From: Rattus norvegicus | Lineage: Eukaryota > Chordata > Mammalia > Rodentia > Muridae | Length of the DNA stretch: 64,000 nt | NCBI RefSeq assembly: GCF_036323735.1 | Contig: NC_086023.1 | Coordinates: 10,237,001 to 10,301,000 of the forward strand | Direction: 5' to 3' | In this document: positions 47,966 to 59,339 of the stretch, piece by piece | Position numbering within the stretch: position 1 is the stretch's first letter | How the letters are laid out: every line of letters begins with the position of its first letter | Made by a program: the position numbers and the translations under genes | The notes under the pieces: model-generated | Database searches by the model: none | Told to the model about the DNA's origin: nothing | The model's input: the letters and a program-made list of their open reading frames with translations, nothing else

Positions 47966-48712
47966 CAGATTATCTCTAGTGTTACTTTGTTCTTCTATTT
48001 CTGACAGTGGCTAGACTGTCCTATAAGCCTGTGTGTCAGGGGTGCTGTAGACCTGTTTTCCTGTTTTCTTTCAGCCAGTTATGGGAACAGAGTATTCTGC
48101 TTTCAGGCATGTAGTTTTTCCTATCTACAGGTCTTCAGCTATTCCTGTGGGCCTGTGTCTTGAGTTCACCAGGCAGGTGGCTTGGAGCAGGAAGGTTTGT
48201 CTTACCTGTGGTCCCGAGGCTCAAGTTTGCTCATGGGGTGTTGCTTATGAGCTCTCCGTGGGGGCAGCAACCAGGAAGATCTGCGCTGCCCTTTCCAGGA
48301 GCTTCCGTGCACAAGGGTTCCAGATGGCGTTTGGTGTTTTCCTCTGGCGTCCGAGATGTATGTACAGAGATCAGTCTCTTCTGGTTTCCCAGGCATGTCT
48401 GCCTCTCTGAAGGTTTAGCTCTCCCTCCCACGGGATTTGGGTGCAGAGAACTGTTTATCTGGTCGGTCCCTTCAGGTTCTGGCGGTGTCTCAGATGCAGG
48501 GGACCCACTGCTGCTGTGCCCTTATCCAAGGGAACCCAGAGGCCGTATACAGTTTCCTCTTGGGCCAGGGATGTGGGCAGGGGTGGGCAGTGTTGGTGGT
48601 CTCTTCCGCTCTGCAGTCTCAGGAGTGCCCACCTGTCCAGGCGGTGAGGTCTTTCTCCCACGGGGTTTGGGAGCAGCGAGCTGCTGCGGGCAGGGATCCA
48701 CGGGTTTGGGAG
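47966..48712 (-). promoter_or_regulatory. L1 5'UTR (internal promoter region)
   Basis: A 747-bp GC-rich leader matching 16249-16989. It lies directly upstream of the intact ORF1 and ends at the TSD, so the copy looks full-length at its 5' end. Confidence 0.8.
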
Positions 48713-48729
48713 TAATTCTAACAATCTTT

Positions 48730-49010
48730 CCTGATCTTCCGGCTCGTCCTGTCTTCACCTGTGTCTAGCTTGTGCTCTCTTCAATCTCTCCCAATAAAAC
48801 TGCCTCCTTCTCCCTCTCTGTGCTGCTCTACTCTCCCTCTCAACTCCACTATACTGTTCTCCATGAACTCTTCTGTATTCCTGGACTGTCCTCTCTTCCT
48901 CCTGTACTGTCTGTCTCTTCCTTAAGTAGCTTCCCTTTCCTCTCTCTTCTCATGAGAGTTGGGCAGATTCTATTCTGTCAAATCTTTTTCTGATTCATCT
49001 TCACCTCTTG
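48730..49010. repeat. Unassigned rodent repeat, right half (split by L1)
   Basis: It continues 41746-42001 after the L1. It is pyrimidine-rich, with caataaaactgcctcc at 48791 and ctctactctccctc runs. The family is not recognised. Confidence 0.5.
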
Positions 49011-49823
49011 TGTCACCGAATTAGATATCACTTTCTAACATGATGCATCCTTCTAAAAACTAATTTTACCTTCATTGTTTGGGATTACAGGGGAATACTA
49101 AGTGTGTCTGTATACCAGTCGGCCAGAGGGATTAAAGATGTGTGCTAAAGTCTGAACCACACCACAACTAGAAACAGATTCAAATATCCTGTAGAATAAT
49201 GCAGACGAGTCTGGGTGGCCTTGACTTATTAACACGACTTCATTCTCATTGAGTCCAACCACATAAAACCCTAAACGAACAAGTCTGAAGAATGTCTAAG
49301 TAGCTGAACATGTGGAGCGTTTGAGGAAAGTAAGCAATAAACTCATATGCCGAGAAGGTGGCCCATGCTAACTCCCTGGGAACAAAAACTATCTGAGACA
49401 CTTCCCCTTCATGACCTACACACCTGTTCATCTAGCTGCTTAGTTTTAAATATCCTTTCAATAAGTCAGTAATCGTGAGAATAGTGTTACTAAGTTTGGT
49501 GAACCACTCTAACAAATAGGTCAAACCTAAGGCAAAAGACCTCTAATTTTCAGTTGGTCCCAGGCCTACTCTTTCCAGTTCATCTGAAGTGGTGGCAGGG
49601 CTGGAGACTAAGACCTCAACCTTGAGGATCTGGTGCTATTTCCAAGTATCAAACTGAATTGAAGAGTCTGTGACCAATTGTGTCCACTGTGGAATGGGTG
49701 GCTTTTTGTTTTGTTTTTCTATTTTGGAGGTATTCCCTGGGCCTTTTAAGATCACAAAAGTGGAGAAGCTGAGATCAACAGCTAATTTGAAATATTAAAA
49801 GTAGAAACAATACTGTTTCCGCA
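49011..49823. other. Unassigned sequence
   Basis: A possible SINE-like bit lies at about 49080-49170 (tgggattacagggg). The rest, up to the CDC42 pseudogene, is unrecognised. About 49735-49823 may be retrocopied CDC42 5'UTR. Confidence 0.45.
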
Positions 49824-50163
49824 ATGTGGAAAATTAGTGTGTTGGTGGTGGCGATGGTGTTATTGGTAAAACATGTCTCTTGATATCCTACACAACAAAT
49901 TTTTAAGAGAATATGCACCAACTGTTTTTGACAACTTTGCAGTCACAGATATGGTGAAGAGCCATACACTTTTGGACTTTTTGATACTGCAAGGCAAGAG
50001 GATTATGACAAACTACAACTGCTAAGTTATCCACAGACAGATGTTTTTCTAGTACGTTTCTCAGTGGTCTCTCCATTCTCATTTGAAAATGTGAAAGAAA
50101 AAGTGGGTCCCTGAGGTAACTCATCATTGTCCAAGTATTCCTTCCTTGCTTTTTTTTGGACCC
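49824..50163 (+). pseudogene. Cdc42: CDC42 processed pseudogene, 3'-truncated
   Basis: The parent is a Rho-family GTPase controlling actin and polarity. Here the plus strand reads without introns through the P-loop (GDGVIGKT for GDGAVGKT), CLLISYTTN, switch I (PTVFDN), PYTFGLFDTARQEDYD (switch II, Gly to Arg) and LSYPQTDVFLV...FSVVSP. It continues to the region after FENVKEK. Lesions include base losses after the TTN block, about 4 missing bases near 49955, and an extra A in the ENVKEK codons. Similarity stops at about 50163, where the ERV env sequence starts, so the C-terminal half and 3'UTR are missing. RHOQ/RHOJ fit less well. Confidence 0.9.
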
Positions 50164-50640
50164 TGCCAAGGAGAGCAACACTTGCTTAGTCTCTGCCTGG
50201 GACTGGGAATGTTGCCTATGCATAGGACAAAGAAGTAAAAGGCCAACTACTGTGGTGCTGTAGGCCATAACACCAAGGACACTGTAAGGTTTGAACTCCA
50301 GCTGGAGTCACACAAACATGTGTGAAAACAGGAGAACAGGAGGCCATATGAGATCAAGCTGTTCCTGTAAAAGTTCTGTATGCTGATTTAAATTTAGAAT
50401 TCCCAGTTGTCAGCAACTTCTCCTGAAAGTTTATGTACTGTGCTTGCCTTAACAACAGATTGGGAGAGGACAATCCCAGACATTGCAGCCACAGTGGTTG
50501 CAGCAGCAATGGCTGTTATAATAGCAGCAATGATGCCAAAGTCTCTCTTATGATGGGTCAGGATCAGCTGACCCTCTGCTGAATGAATGACTGACAGGCA
50601 ACGGAACCATGCCTGAGAATCCACAGAGTTCTCTGGTCCC
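50164..50640 (-). pseudogene. ERV env TM segment, distal copy
   Basis: Frame 50624-50394 carries a fusion-peptide-like stretch (KRDFGIIAAIITAIAAATT) and the start of the ectodomain helix. After a gap, about 50265-50165 reads a membrane anchor and cytoplasmic tail (STTVVGLLLLCPMHRQH). Stops separate the parts. It abuts the CDC42 pseudogene. Confidence 0.75.
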
Positions 50641-50699
50641 CAGAAGCTTCATGTAGAAGTATTCCTGTGAAGAATAGTCAAGACTATCTCCAGCATTAG

Positions 50700-51075
50700 T
50701 ATCATTTGGGTAACATAAATAAATCCAATTGTTCTTGTAACAAGGAAGTCCATTGATTTAAGTTCAGAATTCCCAATTGGATCTGTGAATTCAAACCATT
50801 CTGAACAGTTAAATGTGCAGCAACTTCTCCAGACAATTTATCCAATGTATGAGCAAATGCCACAGATTGCAAAATGGCAACACCAGCTACAGCAGCAGTG
50901 GTAGCAGAAATGGCAATAGCTGTAATAATGGCTGCAGTGATGCCAAAATCTCCTTTGTGATGATATAAACTGAGGGGAAATATTCCATCATCATCCAAGG
51001 GCATAGGAACGACTCTAGGGACCTGAACCACAAGAGCTGAATCTTCATGTTCCCAGGAATTAGTCAACAAACAGG
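50700..51075 (-). pseudogene. ERV env: SU end and TM, proximal copy
   Basis: Frame 51070-50702 (122 codons) starts with the last part of SU, then a fusion peptide (KGDFGITAAIITAIAISATT) and heptad-like TM ectodomain (LNSQIQLGILNLNQW). It repeats the module at 50394-50624, implying a local duplication. Almost all of SU upstream is missing, because integrase ends only tens of bases away. Confidence 0.8.
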
Positions 51076-51084
51076 ACAGCTGCT

Positions 51085-52130
51085 TTTCCTGTGGTCCTAT
51101 TGGTGGCGATCACCACTGGCCAAACTGTTCCTTATTTCCACTGGCATCAGGATCAGAGGATTTTTCACGAAGCTCCAATAGGTCTCCATCCATACCGGAT
51201 TCCATAGTGACAGGATAGTGACAGGATATACACAATGCTCAGGAACCCAAATGGATGCTTCAGCATCTCTAGGAAAAACACAAGCAGAAGCCCTGACCTT
51301 AACTAACACAGGGTCAGGTCCCTTCCACAATCCTGAGTCAAATCTTTCCAACGGACCTTCCTTAGTTCTTATTCCTTTCCAATGTCTATCTGCTGCTGAA
51401 CAGTAATTCTCATCTGCTAACAAAAATTTTTAGATATAGGTAATAAAGGAAAGTTTAGCAGGTGGGGAAATCTGGTCCCTCATTTTTGCTTTTTCAAGAC
51501 AATTCTTAAGTGTTAAATGAGCTCTTTCTACTATGGCTTGTCCCTGAGGATTATAAGGACTGCCAATTTTATGTACAATGTCATAATCCTCACAAAATTT
51601 CTTTAAAGGCCCACTAGTATATGCTGGACCATTTTAATTGTCATGGGACTCCCATAAAGGCAAAGGCCTGAAAGCAGTGACTTTTAACATCTTTAATTTT
51701 ATCTCTACTATGTGTATAGGCAAAGAGTAAGCTAGAATAGGTATCAATAGACACATGGACAAACCGTAATTTCCCAAAAGAAGGAATATGGGTAACACCC
51801 ATTTGCCAAATATCATTAGACTGTAACCCTCTTGTGTTAACTCCCAAATTGGGAGAGGAAATAAATGGAGCACACTGGGAGCATTGACTGACTATTTGGG
51901 GTACTTGTTCTTTAGTTACTCCATTGGGAAACTTCAAAGAATTAGCATTAAGATGAAAATGTTTATGCATATGTAAAGCTTTATCATAGGCAGTACTATT
52001 CATTAACATATAATAACATTGAGACTGAGTATAAGAATCAGCCAACTCATTGTCTTGTGCTAAGGAGCCAGGTAGCATGGAATGTTGTCTTATACAAAAA
52101 TAGGTTCCCGATGCTGCCATAGTTTGCTAT
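51085..52130 (-). pseudogene. ERV integrase
   Basis: Frame 52120-51641 holds the end of RNase H (QDNELAD) and the zinc-binding HHCC domain (HKHFH ... CSQC). It also holds the first catalytic Asp in WQMGVTHIPSFGKLRFVHVSID. Just downstream the second Asp region has been altered (NGPAYTS), and the catalytic Glu is readable in SPYNPQGQAIVERAH at about 51565-51515. The C-terminal DNA-binding part is in frame 51423-51097 (GPDPVLVKV ... FPRDAEA). Stops and shifts separate the parts. Confidence 0.85.
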
Positions 52131-52966
52131 GTACTTGTAATAAGCAGGCACAAACCAATGAAACAGGAGCAACAAAGGCAGTGGTCTCAAGGGGAGAAAC
52201 AATCTGAGACACATATACACTATCAGTGTATGTTACGAGATTCATCAGGGAACATTACCAAAGCTAGTTGTAAAGCTTTCAATTCTGCTAGCTGTGCAGA
52301 ATAATTAGGAGTTTTTATAGCCTCTACCTTCCCTTCAGACACTACCATAGCACATCCATTGGAAGAACTATCAGTAAACACTAAATGAGCCTTTTGCAAA
52401 GGGAATTAACAATAATTCATGGAAAAATTACTGGATGCATTTTTTAAAAACTGACAAATCTTACTATCAAGATAATGGTTTTCAAACTGACTAACAACAG
52501 TGCACATTAAAATAGCCCAATCTGTAAATCCCTGGGATAATATTGTAGCTGCTCCTTGGTATAGGGAGTAATAATATCTGGTTCCTTGCCAAAGGTATGT
52601 AAGCTAATTCTTTGAGCTTTGAGCAGTAATTGAGCAATGGGCTGAAATTAAGCCATCACTGTTTTTGCAGGTGAAGCTTGTAAAGGGCCATTCTGCCCAA
52701 AAAAAATAGGGGGATGAACAGATACAAAAATCAAAAACAAAAGGGGCCTAGAATAATCAATATAATTGAGGTGAGCCTCTTCCAAAACCTATTGTACTAA
52801 ATTTAAGTATTCACGCACTTCTGGAGTTAATTGTCTAGGTGAATTTGGAGAAGAATCACCTTTTAAAACATCAAATAATGTCTTCAACTGTCCTGTGGTT
52901 AATTTTAATGTTGGTCGAAGCCAATTTATATCCCTTAATAATTTTTGAAAGTCTGTCATTGCAAGG
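52131..52966 (-). pseudogene. ERV RT connection and RNase H
   Basis: RT thumb/connection sequence is in frame 53025-52789 (FQKLLRDINWLRPTLKLTTG), the latter part of betaretroviral RT. RNase H is readable at about 52400-52220: the first catalytic Asp in VFTDSSSNG and the Glu in AQLAELKALQLAL. The Asp of the DSVYV block is at about 52225. Frames are broken between them. Confidence 0.8.
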
Positions 52967-53593
52967 AAATTATATACTTGCTTTCTGTACGGTGTAGTTT
53001 CCCTCCTTGTGTTGGAGTTTTCCATCTACCATCCTTTGTAGGGCTGGATTTGTAGAAAGATATTGCATAAATTTGGTTTTGTCATGGAATATCTTGGTTT
53101 CTCCAACTACGTTAATTGAAAGTTTTGCTGGATACAGTAACTTAGACTGGCATTTGTAGGGTCTGTATGACATCTGTCCAGAATCTTCTGGCTTTCATAG
53201 TCTCTGGTGAGACATCTGGTGTAATTCTTATAGGCCTGCCTTTATATATCACTTGACTTTTTCCCCTTACTGCTTTTAATATTCTTTCTTTGTTTTGTCC
53301 ATTTTGTGTTTTGACTATTATATGACAAGAGGAATTTCTCTTCTAGTTCAATCTATTTGGAGTTCTATAGGCTTCTTCTATGTTTATGGGCATCTCTTTC
53401 TTTAGGTTAAGGAAGTTTGGTTCTATAATTTTGTTGAATATATTTACTGGCCCTTTAAGTTAGGAGTCTTCACTCTCTTCTATACCTATTATCCTTAGGT
53501 TTGATCTTCTCATTGTGTCCTGGATTTCCTGTATGTTTTGGGCTAGGAGCTTTTTGCATTTTGCATTATCTTTGACAGTTGTGTCAATGTTTC
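52967..53593 (-). mobile_element. L1 ORF1-only fragment inside ERV RT
   Basis: It reads, on the minus strand, the second half of ORF1 and the short ORF1-ORF2 spacer (to ctccttgcaa). It has no ORF2, 3'UTR or A-tail. ERV RT sequence flanks it on both sides. Possible 5-bp flanks (aatga) are seen. Confidence 0.8.
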
Positions 53594-53599
53594 ATTTAA

Positions 53600-54052
53600 G
53601 GTCTTTAGTGTATCTAACCTAATTTTAAGTTTTTATGAGTGAAGTCCTTTTTGTAAAAATTCATGTCTTAAATATTGATATGGGAAATTCTTTTGAACCT
53701 TTTCAGGGGCAATCATTAGACCTGTAGTGCTCAAATTTTCTTGTAAATCAGCATATGCTGTCAACAATTCTTTTTCATCTTGAGCTGCTAATAAAATATC
53801 CATATAATAGAGAATATATATATATATATATATCTGTGGATACTTCCACCTCAAAGGCTTTAGGGCAGAGGCTACATACCCCTGAAACATAGTAGGAATA
53901 CTGACCATCCCCTGAGGTAACACAGCCCAATGATAGTAATAAGAAGGCTCCTGAAAATTTATGGAAGGAATGCTAAAAGCAAATCTCTCACAACCTTTAG
54001 GATCTAGTGGAATAGTCAAGAAACAATCCTTTAAGTCAATAACTATCATATG
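53600..54052 (-). pseudogene. ERV reverse transcriptase palm
   Basis: Frame 54049-53633 (138 codons) has the motif A Asp (VIDLKDCF), LPQGM, and the catalytic loop region. The loop reads YMDI where betaretroviral RTs have a YMDD motif, so one catalytic Asp codon is missing. A (TA)n expansion at 53812-53833 adds an alternating Ile-Tyr stretch just ahead of it. The upstream finger domain is deleted. Confidence 0.85.
53812..53833 (+). repeat. (TA)n microsatellite in ERV RT
   Basis: Eleven TA units inside former coding sequence. Confidence 0.95.
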
Positions 54053-54771
54053 CCAATTGTTTGACTATGGGCATAGCGGTATCAACATCTCCAAACAATT
54101 TCCCAGTCAACTGTAATAATCTATCCACAAATTCCTAAAAAGGCTCTAGGGCCTCTGTGTCACCTTGGATAATTGTTCTCCTGCCGCTGTGGAAATTGGA
54201 GCATAAATGTCAGGATCATGTTGAATCTGGACTGGAAGGGCAGCATATTGTCCTGCTCCTGTCAGCATTTCTAGATTTCTTTGGGGAAATCCTGCTTGTG
54301 CATTAAGTCTAGCTAGATGTACACATTGGTCTTGATATTCTCCTCTCCATAATAGATAATCTCCCCCACTCAACACTGCCCTACATAATTGTTGCTAATC
54401 TCCAGGAGTCAGATTGGATGTAACATAAGATTCAAAAATAGCAGAAGAAAAGTGAGCAAGGGGACCATAAGCAGAGACTGCTTCTTTTAGGCTTTTCAAC
54501 TCCTTAAAATTCAGAGGAACATGTTGTCTAATAAATTGACCTGCATTGTTGGGGCCCAAGACCTCAACAACAGGATACACCACTCACTGTCCAGGGAGAG
54601 GCTCAGGAAAAATTGCCCCACGACTTGGACCCTCCTCTCCATAACACTACTCCAAGGAAGGATAGAGTTCATAAGCAGGAGTAGGAGCTCTCTCTTTAAA
54701 CAAGGGATTTTCACTAGAAGGACAAGATTCTGATTTTTAAGCAACCCTCCACTTAATCTTCCTCATAAGCT
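54053..54771 (-). pseudogene. ERV gag capsid region
   Basis: It is readable as the N-terminal capsid (RQHVPLNFKELKSLKEAVSAYG, frame 54583-54395). Then comes LSGGDYLLWRGEYQDQC (frame 54376-54146), and the major homology region follows with FVDRLLQLTGKLFGD at about 54125-54075. Stops break the frame. It joins directly to RT at about 54053. Its N-terminal side is cut by the L1. Confidence 0.85.
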
Positions 54772-55519
54772 CCTCTATTTCTTTTTCTTTTCTCGTTCCT
54801 TTTTTAATAGGATATATTTCTATATTTATATTTTAAATGTTATTCCCTTTCCCAGTTTCCCGTCCAAAAGCCCCTTAATCTCTCCCCCTCCCCCATAAGG
54901 GTGTTTCCACCACCCATCCAGCTGCCCTTATTACCCACCCCATCCTCCACATTCCCCTGCACTGGGAGTTCAACCTTGGCAGAACCAAGGGCTTCCCTTT
55001 CCACTGGTGCTCCAACAAGGCTATTCTCTGCTACATATGCAGTTGGACCCTGGGTCAGTCCATGTACAGTCTTTAGATAGTCCCTGGAAGCTTTGGTTGG
55101 TTGGCGTTGTTGTTCTTATAGGGTTTCAAGCCCCTTCGGCTCATTCAAGCCTTCCTATAACTCCCACAAAGGGAGTCCCCTTCTCAGTTCAGTAGTTTGC
55201 TGCTAGCATTCACTTCTGTATTTGACATGCTCTGGATGTGTCTCTCAGGAGAAATCTATATCCGGTCCCTTTCAGCATGCACTTTCTTAGCTTCATCCAT
55301 CTTATCTAATTTGGTGGAGATATATATGTGGGTCACATGTGGGGCAGGCTCTGAATGGCCATTCCTTCAGTCTCTGCTCCAAACTTTGCCTCCATATCCC
55401 CTCCTATGAATATTTTTGTTCCCCCTTTTAAGAAGGAGTGGAAGCATCACATTTTACTCATCCTTCTTCTTGAGCATCCTGTGGTCTATATACTGCATCT
55501 TGGGTAATTCGAGCTTTAG

Positions 55520-58500
55520 GGCTAATATTCACTTATCAATGAGTGCATACCATGTGTGTTTTTCTGTGATTGGGTAACCTGACTCAGGAGGATATTTTCT
55601 AGTTCATTACATTTGCCTATGAATTTCATGAAGTCATTGTTTTTGATTGCTGATTAGTACTTCATTGTGTAGATGTACCAAATTTTTTCAATCCATTCCT
55701 CTGCTGAAGGGAATCCGGTTGAAGCCAGCTTTTGGCTATTGTATATAAGGCTGCTATGAACGTAGTGGAGCATGTATGTGTCTTTGTTGTATGTTGGGGC
55801 ATCTTTTGGGTATATGCCCAGGATTGGTATAGCTGGGTCCTCGGGTAGTAGAATGTCAGATTTTCTGAGGAACCTCCAGACTGATTTCTAGAATGGTTGT
55901 ACCAGTTTGCAATCCAACCAGCAATGGAGGAGTGTTCCTCTTTCACCATATCCTCGCCAGCATCTGTTGTCACCTGAGCTTTTGGTCTCAGCCATTCTGA
56001 CTGGTGTGAGGTGGAATCTCAGGGTTCTTTTGATTTGCATTTCCCCGCTAACTAAGGATGTTTTTCTTTAGGCACTTCTCAGCCATTCAATATTCCTCAG
56101 CTGAGAATTTTTGTTTAGCTCTGTACCCCATTTTTAATAGGGTTATTTGGCTCTCTGGAGTCTAACTCTTGAGTTCTTTATATATTTTGGATATTAGGCC
56201 TCTATCAGATGTAGGATTAGTAAAGATCTTTTCCCAATCTGTTGGTTTCCGTTTTGTCCTAATGACAATGTCCTTTGCCTTACAGAAGCTTTGCAGTTTT
56301 ATGATGTCTCATTTGTTGGTTCTTGATCTTAGAGCATAAGCCACTAGTATTTTATTCAGTAAATTTTTCCCAGTGCCCTGTGTTTGAGACTCTTCATACT
56401 TTTTTTTCTATTAGTTTGAGCATATCTAGTTTGATGTGAAGGTCATTGATCCACTTGGACTTAAGCTTTGTACAGTGTGATAAGAATAGATAGATCTGCA
56501 TTCTTCTACATGCTGACCTCCAGTTGAACCAGCACCATTTGTTGCAAATGCTATCTTTTTTCCATTGGATGGTTTTAGCTCCTTTGTAAAAGATCAAGTG
56601 ACCATAGGTGTGTGGGTTCATTTCTGGGTCTTCAAATCTGTTCCACCAATGTATCTGCCTGTCTCTGCACCAATACCACACAGTTTTTATCACTATTGCT
56701 CTGTAATACTGCTTGAGGTCAGGGATTATGATTCCCCCAGACGTTCTTTTATTATTGAGGATAGTTTTCTCTATCCTGGGTTTTTTGTTATTCCAAATGG
56801 ATTTGGAAATTGCTTTTTCTATCTCTATAAAGATTTGAGTAGGAATTTTGATGGGATTGCATTGAATATGTAGGTTGCTTTCGGCAAAATGACTATTTTT
56901 ACTATATTATCCTGTCAATTCATGAGCATGGAAGGTCTTTCCATCATCTGAGATCTTCTTTAATTTCTTTCTTCAGAGACCTGAAGTCCTTGCCATGCCG
57001 ATTTTTTACTTGCTTGGATAAAGTCACACCAAGATATTCTATATTACTTGGGACTATAGTGAAGGATGTCATTTTCCTAATTTCATTCTCAGCCTATTTA
57101 TCCTTTGAGTAGAGGAAGGCTACTGATTTGTAATTTTATATCCAGCCACTTTGCTGAAGTTGTTCATCAGGTTAAGTAGTTCTCTGGTGGAACTTTTGTC
57201 ATCACTTAAGTACACTATCATATCATCTGCAAATAGTGGTATTTTGATGTCTTCCCTTCCAATCTCTATCCCTTTGACCTCCTTTCGTTGTCTGATTGCT
57301 CTGGCTGGGACTTTGAGTACTATATTGAATAAGTAGGGAGAGAGTGGGCAGCCTTGTCTAGCCCCTGATTTTAGTGGGATTGCTTCAAGTTTCTCTCCAT
57401 TTAGTTTGATGTTAGCTACTGGTTTGCTGTATATGGCTTTTACTATGTTTAGATATGGGCCTTGAATTCCTATTCTTTCCAGGACTTTTATCATGAAGGG
57501 GTATTGAACTTTGTCAAATACTTTCTCAGCATCTGAGAAATGAAATGAAATGATCATGTGGTTCTTATGCTTGAGTTTGTTTATATAGTAGATCATGTTG
57601 ATGGGTTTGCATGTATTGAACCATCCCTGCTTCCCTGGGATGAAGCCTACTTGATCATGATGGATGATCATTTTGATGTGTTCTTTGATTAGGTTTGCAA
57701 GAATTTTATTGAATATTTTTGCATAGATATTCATAAGGGAAATTAGTCAGAATTTCTCTTTCTTTGTGGGTCTTTGTGTGGTTTAGATATAAAAGTAATT
57801 GTGACTTCATAGAAGGGTTCTGGTAGTGCCCCATCTGTTTCTATTTTGTTGAACAGTTTGGACAGTATTGGTATGAGGCCTTCTATAAAGTTCTGAAATA
57901 ATTCTACACTAAACCCTGGGCTCTTTTCGGTTGGGAGACTTTTACTAACTGCTTCTATTTCTTTAGGAGTTATGGGATTGTTTAGGTGGTTTATTTGTTC
58001 CTGATTTAACTTTGGTACTTAGTATCTGTCTAGAAAATTGTCCATTTCCTCCAGATTTTCCAGTTTTCTTGAACATAGACTTTGTAATAGCATCTGGTGA
58101 TTTTTTAAATTTCCTCAAACTCTGTAGTTATGTCTCCCTTTTCATTTATGATTTTGTTAATTTGGATAAACTCTCTGTGACCTCTACTTAGTCTGGCTAA
58201 GGGTTTATCTAACTTGTTGATTTTCTCAAAGAACCAGCTCCTGGTTTTGCTGATTCTTTGTATAGTCCTTTTTGTTTCTACTTGCTTGATTTCAGCACTG
58301 AGTTTGATTATTTCCTGCCTTCTACTCCTCTTGTGTGTATTGGTTTCTTTTTGTTCTAGAGTTTTTAGGTGTGCTGTCAAGCTGCTGACGTATGCTCTCT
58401 CCTGTTTCTTTTTGCAGGTACTCAGAGCTATGAGTTTTCTTCTTAGCACTGCTTTCATTCTGTCCCATAAGTTTGGGAATGTTGTATCATCATTTTCATT

Positions 58501-59330
58501 AAATTCTAAGAAGTCTTTAATTTCTTTCTTTATTTCTTCCTTGACCAAGTCGTCATTGAGTAGAGCATTGTTCAACGTTCATGTATATGTGGACTTTCTG
58601 TCATTGTTGTTGTTATTGAAGGTCAGCTTTAGTCCATGGTAACCTGATAGGATGCATGGGATTACTTCTATCTACCTGTATCTGTTGAGGCCTGTTTTGT
58701 GACCAATTATATGGTCAATTTTGGAGAAGATACCTTGAGGTGCTGAGAAGAAGTTATATCCTTTTGTTTTAGGATGGAATGTTCTATAAATATCTGTTAA
58801 GTCCATTTGGTTCATAGCTTCTGTTAGTTTATATCTCTGTTTAATTTCTGTTTCCATGATCTGTCCATTGATGAAAGTGGGATGTTGAAATATCCCCCTA
58901 TTATTGTGTGAGGTACAATGTGTGATTTAAGTTTTACTAAGGTTTCTTTTATGAATATAGGTGCATTTGGAGCATAGATATTTAGGACTGAGAGTTCTTT
59001 CCTTTGATGAATATGAAGTGTCTTTCCTTATCTTTTTTGATGACTTTTGGTTGCAAGTCTATTTGATTCGATATTAGAATGACAACTCCAGCTTGTTTCT
59101 TCAGACCATTTGCATGGAAAGTTGTTTTCCAGCCACTTACTCTGAAGTAGTGTCTGTCTTTGTCTCTGAGGTATGTTTCCATATGCAGCAAAATGCTGGG
59201 TCCTCTTTATGTATCCAGTCTGTTAGTCTTTGTCTTTTTATTGGGGAATTATGTCTGTTTGACGTTGAAAGATGTTTAGGCATAGTGATTGTCACTTCCT
59301 GTTATTTTCCTTGTTTGAGGGGGAATTGGT
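55520..59330 (-). pseudogene. L1 ORF2, heavily disrupted
   Basis: Surviving frames are 57734-57120 (204 codons, RT with FADD at about 57232-57221), 58575-58105 (156 codons) and 56693-56394, plus the endonuclease piece 59191-58982 with ETYLRDKDRHY. Numerous stops and small indels separate them. Confidence 0.9.
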
Positions 59331-59339
59331 TTCATTGCA

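Larger units (their letters stand above)
42019..48712 (-). mobile_element. Full-length rat L1, minus strand
   Basis: About 6.7 kb from 5'UTR (right) to tail (left), flanked by taattctaacaatcttt at 42002-42018 and 48713-48729. It is very similar to the 16249-22854 copy. ORF1 is fully open. ORF2 carries two single-base shifts, one nonsense codon and a 179-nt secondary insertion, so it cannot retrotranspose on its own. Confidence 0.97.

Noticed and set aside
48160..48768. 202-codon plus-strand frame
   Set aside because: Antisense to the L1 5'UTR and running past the TSD. The same region is open in several frames because it is GC-rich.
49824..50163. RHOQ/RHOJ as the parent of the GTPase pseudogene
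   Set aside because: The LSYPQTDVFLV and FSVVSP...FENVKEK blocks fit CDC42. RHOQ and RHOJ differ at these positions as I know the family.
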